Positions 18,904-27,275 of a stretch of DNA of 64,000 nt are shown piece after piece (the first letter of the stretch is position 1; each line of letters opens with the position of its first letter). The notes under the pieces were generated by a model. That model saw only the letters and a list, made by a program, of their open reading frames with translations, did not search any database and was not told the DNA's origin. This DNA is from Arthrobacter caoxuetaonis (GTDB lineage Bacteria > Actinomycetota > Actinomycetes > Actinomycetales > Micrococcaceae): the NCBI RefSeq assembly GCF_023921125.1, contig NZ_CP099466.1, forward strand, positions 1,178,001 to 1,242,000. The letters run 5' to 3'. Both the position numbers and the translations under genes were made by a program.

Positions 18904-19931
18904 ACCCGTGCCCTTCGCCCGGTCCCGCTTTCAGCCTGCCGCGATGCCGCCCGCCTGGCAGGCATGCCGGGAGCTGCGGATGCAGCGGAAAGCACGCGGG
19001 CAGAGAGCTCCGCGGCCTGCAGCCGGGCAGCCCGGGAGAGCAGTCGGGGCTGGATCTCGACGCCGGCAGCCAAATGGGCGTCGTAGTCCAGTACGGCCGT
19101 TTCCACCCCGGCGCGGTGCAGACGCCGGGCTTCCGCGGCGGGACGCAGGGCGCTGCGCGCCGCGGTCCTGGTCAGCAGCACGAGCAGGGGAACCTGTGCC
19201 AGGGCCGGGTTGCCACGCCACAGCTCAGCCGCGCGTGCTGCATCGTCCAGCCCCGCGACGCTCGCCGGCGTCACGAAGAGGGCCAGATGGGACTCTGCAA
19301 GAGCCCAGCGCACAGCCTCAGGGCCCAAACCGGGCGGGCAGTCGAACACGGTGACCGGGCAATAGCGGGAGAGCACCCGGGAAAGGTGAAGGACGTCGTC
19401 GTCCGTGGCTGTCTGCGCGGCGGCGGGGGACCGCCTCCCGGTGGCCAGCAGGTTCTCCGGGCCGGGGGAGGCGACATAGCCGCGCACCTCTGCCAGCGAC
19501 CCGGGGATGGTGCGGCCGAGGCGCGCTGCGATGTCGTCCAGCGGAGGGGCCGCCGGTGCAGCGAGCCGAAGTGCCAGTGTCCCGGCCTCCGCGAGGTCCA
19601 CGGCTGCCGCGGCGTCAGCGCGCAGCGAGGCGTAAGTGCGTGCAAGCAAGGCCGCAGCAGTGGTCCGGCCGGCACCGCCGCGGAAACCGACGACGGCGAT
19701 CCGCCGGCCGGTGGTAACCGGCTGCTGCACGCCGGCAGCGGCTTCGGCCAGTGACTGGGGATAGTCATCGCCCCGGAACATATCGGCGGCCTGGGCCAGG
19801 AACCGGCGTGCGGGCCCTTCCGCCGGCCGGGTGCGCAGGGTGCGCCGCAGGCGCTGCGGTGTGGACTCGAAACCGTCGTCGGAGACCGGACCAGGTGCGC
19901 CGAAGCCTCCGCTGGGATCCATGGATGTCAT
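18900..19931 (-). CDS. MinD/ParA-like P-loop protein of the T7SS operon, altered Walker A
   Basis: The product has 343 residues. After an 80-residue N-terminal extension, the protein has a SIMIBI-type fold: VVGFRGGAGRTTAAALLAR near 78-97, VFDCPPGLG near 200 and LLVLLTRTA near 250. The deviant Walker A motif KGGxGKTT reads RGGAGRTT, so both lysines are replaced by arginine (R89 at the P-loop lysine). MinD-like ATPases accompany several ESX systems. This one may bind nucleotide weakly or act as a scaffold. ATG 19931 follows the eccD stop directly, and the stop overlaps eccC by four bases. Confidence 0.8.
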   Translation of the reverse strand: MTSMDPSGGFGAPGPVSDDGFESTPQRLRRTLRTRPAEGPARRFLAQAADMFRGDDYPQSLAEAAAGVQQPVTTGRRIAVVGFRGGAGRTTAAALLARTYASLRADAAAAVDLAEAGTLALRLAAPAAPPLDDIAARLGRTIPGSLAEVRGYVASPGPENLLATGRRSPAAAQTATDDDVLHLSRVLSRYCPVTVFDCPPGLGPEAVRWALAESHLALFVTPASVAGLDDAARAAELWRGNPALAQVPLLVLLTRTAARSALRPAAEARRLHRAGVETAVLDYDAHLAAGVEIQPRLLSRAARLQAAELSARVLSAASAAPGMPARRAASRQAESGTGRRARV

Positions 19932-21281
19932 CTAGAAGCTCTCCAGCAGTTGGGCGAAGATACCGAACATGCCTGCCGCGAGGGGAACGGAGGCGAGGAT
20001 CGCCAGGGTTTCCAGCCGCTTGGCCGCCAGGCGGAACCTCGCCTGGGTGTGGTCCGGCAGGTTTAGGGACAGGGCAATCCATACGGCTGCCGCCAAGGCC
20101 AGGACCAGTGCTCCGGTAACCCAGGGCTGCCCGGCGAACCAGCGGCTGCTGCCTGCCATCAGGGCAGCGAGTCCGACGGCGGTGGCGGCGTACAGTGCCA
20201 GCCGTTCCGGTGCCAGCGGGAAAGCCCGGGCACGCAGGAACACTGCCAGTGTGAGGACGGCGAGGAGCGGAAGCGACCAGGCCTGCTGTTCGCTGTCCGT
20301 GCCCAGCAGCCAGAACGCCAGGGCAGCGGAGGCAGCGGTGACAGCTGCGCCCACAGCGAGCCCGGTGTGTGCGGAGGCGACGGACTCCAGGGCATCGGGA
20401 CGGCCCACCTGGCCGCCCTTGGCACGCTGGTCATCAAGTGCAGCGAGGCCGGAGGCTGCCAGCGCCAGGCCCGGAAGCAGCCCAAGCAGCAGCACACTGG
20501 CGATCCCGGCTAAAGCGGAGGCCTGGACCGCGCTGCCGGTGGCGGCGACGGCCGCGCTCCAGCCGGCCGCGGCCAACACGCTCACAAGCGCGCCGGTGTA
20601 CATGGCTTTGGGCTGGCGGTTTGCTGCTCCCAGGGCCATCAATGCCACGACGGTTGCCCCGGCGAGGATCAGGCCGGCACGCCTGTAGTCCTCAGCCCCT
20701 TCTCCGCCGAGGATCCCCGCGGCGTGAAGGGATGATCCAAGGCCGATGAGCCATGCCGCACCCAGCGCAGCCGGCCCCACGGGCGAGACTGGGCTCCGCC
20801 GTGCCAGGAGAACCCCGGCGCCGCTGGTCAGGAGGGAAAGGGCGGCAAGGAGCCACCAGGCTGAGCCCGGAGCAAGCGCCTCAAGCAGCAGTTCGGCCCC
20901 GGTCCAGAGACCCACGGCGGCGAATACTCCTGCACAGGCGTTCTTCCAGTGCTGGTTCCACCGTCCGCGCACTGCTTCGGTTTCGGCGACTACCAGGTCC
21001 GTAACGTCGTAGACAATCGGGGCCGGGGGAGCCTCGGAAGCGTTGCAGAGCTGCAGGGAGGTCCCATCCAGGACGTCGGCTCCGGCCAGGGTGTCGCCGG
21101 GAGTGAGCTCTGTGCCGTCGGGGGCGACCAGGACCTTGGCGGCCACATCCTCGGAGGGCTCGTCGCCCAGCAGTTCCAGGACCTGGGGCATGAGGGCTGC
21201 CACCGGCTGGTCAGAGGGCAGCAGTAAATCCAGATGGCGCTGCCGGCCAACCAGTGTCACCCGTGTATAGGCATGCGCCAT
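19932..21281 (-). CDS. eccD: type VII secretion integral membrane protein EccD
   Basis: The product has 449 residues. The N-terminal 80 residues have the ubiquitin-like (YukD) pattern seen in EccD (YTRVTLVGRQRHLDLLLPSD, then VLVAPDGTELTPGDTL). From about residue 110 there are around eleven hydrophobic helices. EccD forms the central vestibule of the T7SS pore. The start is ATG 21281, giving the canonical N terminus MAHAYTRV; the frame extends upstream but only inside the preceding gene. It overlaps that gene by 25 bases and is adjacent to the MinD-like gene downstream. Confidence 0.92.
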   Translation of the reverse strand: MAHAYTRVTLVGRQRHLDLLLPSDQPVAALMPQVLELLGDEPSEDVAAKVLVAPDGTELTPGDTLAGADVLDGTSLQLCNASEAPPAPIVYDVTDLVVAETEAVRGRWNQHWKNACAGVFAAVGLWTGAELLLEALAPGSAWWLLAALSLLTSGAGVLLARRSPVSPVGPAALGAAWLIGLGSSLHAAGILGGEGAEDYRRAGLILAGATVVALMALGAANRQPKAMYTGALVSVLAAAGWSAAVAATGSAVQASALAGIASVLLLGLLPGLALAASGLAALDDQRAKGGQVGRPDALESVASAHTGLAVGAAVTAASAALAFWLLGTDSEQQAWSLPLLAVLTLAVFLRARAFPLAPERLALYAATAVGLAALMAGSSRWFAGQPWVTGALVLALAAAVWIALSLNLPDHTQARFRLAAKRLETLAILASVPLAAGMFGIFAQLLESF

Positions 21282-21610
21282 GGCTGCCAGGCTCCTGTCT
21301 CGATGCTTAGGAAGGGGATTGAGGCAGAGGCCGTACCGCCGTCGTGCACTCCGCCGAGTGCCCCTGCGCTGCTTTGCTGCTGCTGCTGTTCCTGCTTGGC
21401 CCGGTTCTGCTCCAGCAGGTTCGTGACGAAGGAATAGCCGACGCACACCGCTGCGATCAGGGCCGCAACGGCAATGCTGAACAGGAAGAGCTTCACGGTG
21501 TCCGCCCAGCGGCGTTCGTTGGGGTTGTTGCCGTAGAGCAAGGCAGTGAGCAGCCGGTTCCGGCGGACCGCCACAGACTCGATGAGCTGGTTGTCGTAGT
21601 CGTTTGCGAT
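21257..21610 (-). CDS. short EccB-like membrane protein, possible ATC start
   Basis: The product has about 117 residues. A basic segment AVRRNRLLTALLYG is followed by one transmembrane helix (about 41-63) and a Gln-rich, Ser/Gly-rich tail. EccB proteins begin with a very similar arrangement, an RRRLVTAF-type helix and then one transmembrane helix, but continue for several hundred residues of periplasmic repeat domain that is missing here. A strong GGGGGGAGG ribosome site (21617-21625) is followed six bases later by ATC at 21610; no ATG, GTG or TTG lies at that spacing. The next GTG in frame (21574) has no good ribosome site and would remove 12 residues. It heads the minus-strand T7SS operon and overlaps eccD. 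Confidence 0.65.
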   Translation of the reverse strand: MANDYDNQLIESVAVRRNRLLTALLYGNNPNERRWADTVKLFLFSIAVAALIAAVCVGYSFVTNLLEQNRAKQEQQQQQSSAGALGGVHDGGTASASIPFLSIETGAWQPWRMPIHG

Positions 21611-21841
21611 GATGTGCCTCCCCCCAACTACAGATACGCTACATATCCTGCCAGATGACGGGCCGCAGCCCGCGCCGGCGGGAGGCTTATCCACATGGGT
21701 AGTTCTCCCCATTGCGTCAGATTCCGTATACGGCTTGGATGGTGGGGTACCGCTCAGCGGAACGGCTTGGCACTCGCCGGCCCGGACGGCAGCGGGGGGA
21801 ATGACCGGACGAGGGCACGCAGGTGCCGAAGGTGGTTTGAC
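21611..21841. promoter_or_regulatory. divergent T7SS promoter region
   Basis: A 231-base space separates the minus-strand secretion-machinery operon from the plus-strand substrate operon, so promoters for both must lie here. It is locally AT-richer around 21625-21655 (tacagatacgctacatatcc). A perfect 10-bp palindrome, ccgtatacgg, lies at 21724-21733, a possible operator. No binding family can be named. Confidence 0.5.
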
Positions 21842-22177
21842 ATGAAATTCGATATGGGGTCCTCGACCCTTGGAACACTGACGCAGCAGACGGGGCACTC
21901 CAACGAGGACCTGGGCCAGCTGGTCCGGAACCTGATGGAGGCGGTCACACCGCTGCAGGGCAAGTTCAACGGCCAGGGGCGGGTGCGCTTCGATGAATTC
22001 AAGGCCCGCACTGATGAGATCGCCAATGAGCTGAACAGTTCGCTCTCGGCAATCCTCATGGGCCAGTCCGAAATGGACCGCTCCTTCCAGATGGGCGACC
22101 AGGAATCGGCGGACAACGCGGCCCAGCAGCAGGGTGCGGCAAGCTTCGACGCCGCCCGCTTCGGTTCTTCGCGCTAA
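21842..22177 (+). CDS. WXG100-like T7SS substrate 1
   Basis: The product has 111 residues and is predicted helical-hairpin in style (about 100 residues, no signal peptide, few prolines). The turn where WXG proteins carry Trp-x-Gly reads KFNGQGRVRFDEF, so the Gly and following pattern are kept while Trp is replaced. The start is ATG 21842, preceded by gaaggtgg; upstream frame extension lies in the promoter region. It is the first of four consecutive secreted-type genes facing away from eccBCD, and is probably exported as a dimer with a neighbour (inference). Confidence 0.75.
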   Translation: MKFDMGSSTLGTLTQQTGHSNEDLGQLVRNLMEAVTPLQGKFNGQGRVRFDEFKARTDEIANELNSSLSAILMGQSEMDRSFQMGDQESADNAAQQQGAASFDAARFGSSR

Positions 22178-22211
22178 GCCCCTTCCCACCCGTTCTTCGA
22201 AAGGAACTGCC

Positions 22212-22517
22212 ATGTCCCAGGATCGTTTGAGCTATGACACCGACACCTCTGCCGCCGTGCAGGGGGACATCCAGAGCATTGTTGCCCGGCTTGAGTCGCT
22301 GATCGGCGAGCGTGAAAAGGCCGTCAACGCGGCCATGTCCGATTTCCAGGCCGACGGTGTCTCCGAGGAGTACCAGGCAGTGGAAAACCGCTTCCGCAAC
22401 GCCGCCAACGAGACCCGCAACATCATTGCCCTGGTCAAGCAGACGCTGAACCTCAACGACCAGACCGCCACCAGCGCCGGGTCGCGTGCCAGGAGCGCTG
22501 TCCAGAACATTGGCTAG
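22212..22517 (+). CDS. ESAT-6/WXG100-like small protein (pore-forming ESAT-6 type)
   Basis: The product has 101 residues, all-helical in appearance, with the turn DFQADGVSEEYQAVENRF in the middle, which aligns with the W-x-G-x(4)-[FY] turn of ESAT-6 proteins but lacks Trp. The start is ATG 22212 with GAAAGGAA upstream. It lies 34 bases after the first WXG100-like gene. Related actinobacterial proteins are annotated as pore-forming ESAT-6 family; that activity cannot be judged from sequence. Confidence 0.75.
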   Translation: MSQDRLSYDTDTSAAVQGDIQSIVARLESLIGEREKAVNAAMSDFQADGVSEEYQAVENRFRNAANETRNIIALVKQTLNLNDQTATSAGSRARSAVQNIG

Positions 22518-22520
22518 CCG

Positions 22521-22904
22521 GTGAGCTACAACGTCAACCCCGGTGCAGTATCCGGAGTCCTCCAGCAGGTAGCACCGCTGCTGGAGGAATACCAGGCGGA
22601 ATTCACCGCGGTGGGGGAGAAGATCAGCGAGCTGGCCACGGCCTGCATGGCAGAGCCGGTGGCTGCGGAACTGGGCGCTCTGACAGAGAAGCTGATCAAC
22701 CCCGCCTTCACCAACATTGCCGGCCGGTCCTCAAACGCTGTGAACGCTGTCAACAATGTTCTGACCATCCTGCTCGAATCCGATGCGCAGATGGCTGACG
22801 ATGCCCGTGAAGCGTCGATGCGTGCAGCCCAGGGGGCCGCGGATAATCCGCCACAGGCGCCTGAACCCGCCGTTCATTCAGGACCGGGGCCACAGGCCGT
22901 TTAG
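22521..22904 (+). CDS. DUF6507-type small helical T7SS protein
   Basis: The product has 127 residues, GTG start, only three bases after the previous stop. Helical, WXG100-sized, with a Pro-rich C-terminal tail. The N terminus MSYNVNPGAVSGVLQQVAPLL and a second helix containing SSNAVNAVNNVLTILLE fit DUF6507-type proteins seen beside LXG/WXG toxins, which are thought to be targeting partners. That partner role for the downstream toxin is inference. Confidence 0.65.
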   Translation: MSYNVNPGAVSGVLQQVAPLLEEYQAEFTAVGEKISELATACMAEPVAAELGALTEKLINPAFTNIAGRSSNAVNAVNNVLTILLESDAQMADDAREASMRAAQGAADNPPQAPEPAVHSGPGPQAV

Positions 22905-22956
22905 GCCAGGCGCAGTCGCGCCGGCATTCGTATCCAGCTAAACCCGGGGGAAACCA

Positions 22957-25794
22957 TTGAGTATCGACATCGCAGCGTTCGAGGCTGTGCTGCCGGATCC
23001 GGAAGCGATCCGCGCGGCAGCCGCAGCGCTGGTCAGCGCCGTCGGCGACGTCGTGGACACGGCCGAGGAATCATCTGCAGCGTGGTCGCACCTGCAGTCA
23101 CCGGACGTTTATGACATTGCCGGTTCCGAGGTGGTGTTCAACGCCTTCCGTCCGGTCACAACTTCCGCTGAGGATCTCGATTCCGACGTTGGCACTGTCG
23201 ATAAAGCTGTGCTGGCCTACGCGGATACGTTGGACGCCCTCAAGGTGCGGCTGGACGCGGTGAAGGCCGACGCTGCCAACTTCTTCTCCCGGACCCGTGG
23301 ACGCAGCCAGGACGACTGGGATGACGACGAAGGCCTGATCCAGGCCGAACAGAACATCATCGGCGACCTGAACCTGCTGTACGCGGATCTCCAGGAAGCC
23401 CAGCGCGTCTGCGCCAACGCGATCAGCGCTATCTACGGCGGCCCGTCCTACGTCCTGACCACTGAAGAGGGCGCCGGCACCGGCGAAGTGGAGTTCGGCT
23501 TCAGCGGAGAGCAGCTCGACGCAGCCGCAGTGGAGGGCAATGTTCCCTGGGGGCAGCCCACCGAATGGGACAAACCCTGGTACCGGGATGCATGGGACGG
23601 TGTTGCCTCCTTCGGCAAGGGTGTCTGGAGCGGTATTACGGGCACGGTCACCGGCCTGGGCAACATGGTGGGGCTCGGCGGCGGCGAGGCCTTCGCACAG
23701 ACCTGGAAAGGCCTGGGGGCTCTGGCGACCAACCTGGCCATCATGACCAGCCCCGTCGTCCAGGTGGCTCTGCTAGCCAGCGGCAACGGCGACCGGGTTC
23801 GGCAGGCCGGCGACGAACTGCTGGCCGTAGGCAAGGCCGCTATCCACTGGGACGAATGGCAGACCGATCCTGCCTATGCTGCCGGCGCGACGTCGTTCGA
23901 CCTGGCTTCGATCCTGCTCACGGCAGGCGCTGGAGCCACGGCGAAGGTCGGCTCGGTAGCGGGGAAGATCGGCGACATAGCCAACGCCTCAGGCAAGGTC
24001 TCTGCGGTGGTGAATGCCTCCGGCATCGGCAAAGTGGGGGCTGTAACGGTGAAGATCACGGACGCCGCGCAGGCCTTCAAGATCAACGCCATCACCACCG
24101 TGGTGGACACCTCCCGGGTGACCGTCGGCAAGGTCGGCGCCGCGTGGCAGGCGGCGGATCAGTTCGTGATCGATTCGAGCAAGTCAGCGCTGGACTCAGG
24201 CCGGGCGGCACTGAACTCGGCCCTGAACAAGGTTGATACCGTGCTGGCCAACGCCGGCCACGGCCGGTTCGGCACTCCCGCGCTGGCCGGTGCCGGCGGG
24301 GCGGGGCCCCGGGTCGTGGCGTTCACTCCGGACACTCCGCCTACCCGCACCGGCGGCGGATCAGGCTCCGGGGCCACGGTCCCGCATTCTACGGCGACGC
24401 CGGATGCTCCGGTGCGCACGAACGTTCCTGAGTCCTCCGGCGGCCGGTCGTCCACACTGGATGCCCCGGTGCGCAGCAACGGTACTGGTGCTGAACCGCC
24501 GTCGGGTAAGCCCGGGCATGCCGTTCCGGAGGACCGCACGCCGTCAGGCAGGACCACGGAGACGTCTGCTCCAGCGGGCCACTTGGACGTTGACGATGCC
24601 CGTCCGGGTGTAAAGGGCGACGCCGACGATGTGCGCCCTGGTGCTGCAGCGGTTGACGATGCTGCCGGCGGCCAGCGGAACGGTGACGCTGATTCGTCCG
24701 CGTCAGCTGAGGCGCCGGATGCCATGGATGCAATGGATGCGCCTGCGCCCAAGCCGGTTGTGCACTACGACGCTGAGGGCCGGGTGGAGAAGGTTGAGTT
24801 CGGGGACCGCACTCATACTGTCTCGACCCGCCACGACCAGATTGCGCAGCTGCAGCGCTCCCTGGATCCTGCGACGTGGAAGAACACTGACGATTTCCTT
24901 GCTGCCCATCTTCCGCCGTCTGAGTTTCAGGCCCTGGATGGGCTGCGCGGCCCGGACGGTAAGCTGCCGCCGGATGTGGTGGAAACACAGGTTGCTGATC
25001 TGCTGGAGAAGGCTTTCGACGGCGAGGCCCGTGGACCGGTTCGCCCCGGTGGCAGCCCGCTGGAGAACGCCCTGCGCGGAATCCCGACCCGCTACTACTA
25101 CGACCTGACCGATGCGCAGGCGGTCCTGGTCCACGACGTCCGGCATCTGCTGGGCAGCGGGGACATCAGCCAGCCGTTCCAGAAGATCCTGGGCGCTGAT
25201 GATGCTCGCACCGTTCTGGACAATGCCGACACCTACAAGGGCAGCATGGGTGGATTCATCACCCAAGCCGCGGATACGGCCTCACTGCGGACAGTGGACG
25301 AGATCATTCTTGGCCTAAGGCTGGATTACGTTCTTCCCGACGGCAGCATGCCGTACAAGGTCGGAGAAACCGAAGCTGTGTATGCGGTGCGTTTTCACGC
25401 GCAGAAAGCAGACCCCATCCACATCCCGGACTACTCCAACGATGCCCGGGTGGAAGAGCTGCGGCGCGACCGCTCCGCTGAGCAGCTCCGGGCCGCAAAC
25501 GGCACACAGACCACGGAAGACCTGCGGCTCAAGGAACAGGACATGGCTGCCTACCGTGAACATGCCAATACGGAAGCCGGCGCATGGACGCTCGAAGACC
25601 CCGCTGGATGGCCGAACACCGGGCACGGTCTCACAAGCAGCCGGGTTGATGATCTGCCCATTGTTCCGGAGCTAAAGGTGAAGTATGGAGTGGATATGGA
25701 GGACGGCGCCGAGATGTGGCGGATAGACAGGGACAGGAACGAGGTCCTGGTGGGAGTTTACGATTTGGACTCCAGAATGTGGATTAGTCTCTGA
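22957..25794 (+). CDS. T7SS polymorphic toxin, 945 residues, unknown C-terminal activity
   Basis: The TTG start at 22957 follows a strong gggggaaa ribosome site. Residues 1-155 form a helical WXG/LXG-like targeting domain (SSAAWSHLQSPDVYDIAG). Residues 195-330 are Gly/Ala-rich and hydrophobic and may be membrane-interacting. Residues 430-600 are a Pro/Ser/Thr/Asp-rich linker. The C-terminal 345 residues are the probable toxin tip: GSMGGFITQAADTASLRT near 761, GLRLDY near 781, VYAVRF near 805, and AEMWRIDRDRNEVLVGVY at 918-935. No known nuclease, deaminase or glycohydrolase motif is recognised. An immunity-type gene starts two bases after the stop, the classical toxin-immunity arrangement. The tip is echoed in A1 and A2 and in the orphan tail at 27932-28060. 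Confidence 0.85.
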   Translation: MSIDIAAFEAVLPDPEAIRAAAAALVSAVGDVVDTAEESSAAWSHLQSPDVYDIAGSEVVFNAFRPVTTSAEDLDSDVGTVDKAVLAYADTLDALKVRLDAVKADAANFFSRTRGRSQDDWDDDEGLIQAEQNIIGDLNLLYADLQEAQRVCANAISAIYGGPSYVLTTEEGAGTGEVEFGFSGEQLDAAAVEGNVPWGQPTEWDKPWYRDAWDGVASFGKGVWSGITGTVTGLGNMVGLGGGEAFAQTWKGLGALATNLAIMTSPVVQVALLASGNGDRVRQAGDELLAVGKAAIHWDEWQTDPAYAAGATSFDLASILLTAGAGATAKVGSVAGKIGDIANASGKVSAVVNASGIGKVGAVTVKITDAAQAFKINAITTVVDTSRVTVGKVGAAWQAADQFVIDSSKSALDSGRAALNSALNKVDTVLANAGHGRFGTPALAGAGGAGPRVVAFTPDTPPTRTGGGSGSGATVPHSTATPDAPVRTNVPESSGGRSSTLDAPVRSNGTGAEPPSGKPGHAVPEDRTPSGRTTETSAPAGHLDVDDARPGVKGDADDVRPGAAAVDDAAGGQRNGDADSSASAEAPDAMDAMDAPAPKPVVHYDAEGRVEKVEFGDRTHTVSTRHDQIAQLQRSLDPATWKNTDDFLAAHLPPSEFQALDGLRGPDGKLPPDVVETQVADLLEKAFDGEARGPVRPGGSPLENALRGIPTRYYYDLTDAQAVLVHDVRHLLGSGDISQPFQKILGADDARTVLDNADTYKGSMGGFITQAADTASLRTVDEIILGLRLDYVLPDGSMPYKVGETEAVYAVRFHAQKADPIHIPDYSNDARVEELRRDRSAEQLRAANGTQTTEDLRLKEQDMAAYREHANTEAGAWTLEDPAGWPNTGHGLTSSRVDDLPIVPELKVKYGVDMEDGAEMWRIDRDRNEVLVGVYDLDSRMWISL

Positions 25795-25796
25795 GT

Positions 25797-26276
25797 ATGT
25801 GGCGTCAAGATGGAACCAAGCTCACCGGCAGATACTGCACATGGCAGGGACAGGAGTATGAAGTCCGGAGCCTGCGTCCCAGAAACGGCACCTTCACGCT
25901 GGTGGTGGAAGGCGGACCCGCGCCGGGACCGGACTGGCGGACTATTCGACAGCCGAACCAGTTCGCGTACCCGGATACGGCCTATGTTCGGCGTGTCCCG
26001 GCTGCGGAGGTCAGCAACCTTCACGAAGTAACGGCTACCGGATCGATGGGGCCGGGACGTGAGCTGAGAATCCTTGCCGAGGACCGGGACGGAAACCTGG
26101 CAGTCCAGAGCATTGATCCCATGGCAGCTCTCTATAAGCGGCAGCTCATCAATAATCACGGCTTCGAACCGTTCAGTAGGAATGAGCCGCTGGAGCACGT
26201 GCCGGTTTCCGGCTGGCTTCCTGCTGGGCGTATTCGGGATATCAACGTAGAAACCGTTCCGTTCGACATTGGCTGA
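25797..26276 (+). CDS. putative immunity protein 1 (cognate to the toxin)
   Basis: The product has 159 residues, soluble, beta-rich in appearance. It opens MWRQDGTKLTGRYCTWQGQ and ends with WLPAGRIRDINVE. ATG lies two bases after the toxin stop, so it is translationally coupled to it. Two further copies of the same family occur at 28063 and 29996. The first half differs between copies while the second half is almost identical to copy 2 (AVQSIDPMAA...KRQLINNH region), as expected when the toxin-facing part diversifies. Immunity function is inferred from position and from the paralogue pattern; no named family is recognised. Confidence 0.7.
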   Translation: MWRQDGTKLTGRYCTWQGQEYEVRSLRPRNGTFTLVVEGGPAPGPDWRTIRQPNQFAYPDTAYVRRVPAAEVSNLHEVTATGSMGPGRELRILAEDRDGNLAVQSIDPMAALYKRQLINNHGFEPFSRNEPLEHVPVSGWLPAGRIRDINVETVPFDIG

Positions 26277-26297
26277 TTGATCTACCGAAGGGTAGTA

Positions 26298-27185
26298 ATG
26301 AATTATTTTCAGAAGGCTTTGAGTCCGGCGCAGGTTGAGTTCCTGGTGGGTGGTAACCGGGACACGGTTTCGGGGTTTGTGGTCAATGCCGGGGATGCGG
26401 TGCATGCGCGGACCCCGGAGGACATGTTTGCGGTTCATGGCCTGGATTTCCCGAGTACGCCGTGGGACCGGGCTGCCGGGTACGTTGATGTGCTGCGGTT
26501 CCAGGTGCCGCTGTCCGTTTATGTGCACGATGCTGCGGGCCCGGAGTTCGTGGACCGTCCGCCGTTTACGGGGACGGGTTTCGCGGCGTGGTCCGGTGGT
26601 GTGGTGCCGGTGTATTTCCTGGATGAGTGCGCCATTCCGCCGGGAGCTGAGCTGTGGCGAATCCGGGCCGGACAGCCTGAGGAACTGATGGCGGTCTATT
26701 TTGAGGTAGCTACCGGTTGGGGTGTGTCCGATGCCTCGGGGATTTCCCGGCCTGGTGCACATACTCCGTCGCACATTATGGGCTGGTCGGCGGTCTGGCA
26801 GGGGCAGGTGTTCCGTGCTGATCTGGTGGACGAAGGCCGGTCTGTTGAAGTGGCGGCCCCGTCGGATCCCGGGGTGGAGGGTTTTGAGCGGACCCCGAAG
26901 GGGGTATGGCGCCGGACGGTGGGACTGGGGGAGATCCAGGACTTCTATGAGCTGCTGGCGACGTGTTCGTGGCAGGGGGAACCGTTCCGGATCACCGACG
27001 TTGCCCAGGGTGAGGACGGGCAGGTCTACCGGTTGTTCTATACGGGGCATAACGCGGACCGGGCTGAGGCGTTGGGGCTGAACAAGGCTGATGCCGGGGT
27101 GTATTGGACGGTGGTGCAGGCGTCGCAGGCGCAGGATGTTCAGGTGATCCAGAACCGGTTGCCGTCCCTGGCGTTCCGAGGATAA
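26298..27185 (+). CDS. toxin-tip-like/immunity-like fusion protein A1
   Basis: The product has 295 residues; ATG 26298 is preceded by gaaggg. Residues 1-140 resemble the toxin tip: SGFVVNAGDAVHARTPEDM aligns with GGFITQAADTASLRTVDEI, LDF..P with LDY..P, DVLRF with YAVRF, and GAELWRI (116-122) with GAEMWRI, followed by ELMAVY against EVLVGVY. After a short linker, residues 160-295 resemble the immunity protein: WQGQ (167-170) is shared, then GEPFRI.....DGQVY. So the order toxin tail then immunity in one chain mirrors the gene order upstream. It has no signal or WXG domain and is not expected to be secreted by itself. It may be a neutralising or decoy protein (inference). Confidence 0.65.
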   Translation: MNYFQKALSPAQVEFLVGGNRDTVSGFVVNAGDAVHARTPEDMFAVHGLDFPSTPWDRAAGYVDVLRFQVPLSVYVHDAAGPEFVDRPPFTGTGFAAWSGGVVPVYFLDECAIPPGAELWRIRAGQPEELMAVYFEVATGWGVSDASGISRPGAHTPSHIMGWSAVWQGQVFRADLVDEGRSVEVAAPSDPGVEGFERTPKGVWRRTVGLGEIQDFYELLATCSWQGEPFRITDVAQGEDGQVYRLFYTGHNADRAEALGLNKADAGVYWTVVQASQAQDVQVIQNRLPSLAFRG

Positions 27186-27275
27186 CTGCGGTTCCTCACT
27201 AGGCGAAAGGGCCCAACCTATCCTGCATCCCACTGGCGCCGATGCGTCGGCGATCGCGAAAGGTTATGAATTCCG

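Noticed and set aside
25758..27233. Long antisense open frame (about 490 codons) opposite immunity 1 and A1, and a matching one at 28033-29511
   Set aside because: They mirror the duplicated sense genes, have Arg/His/Pro-rich low-quality products, and no ribosome site; both exist only because the sense block is duplicated.
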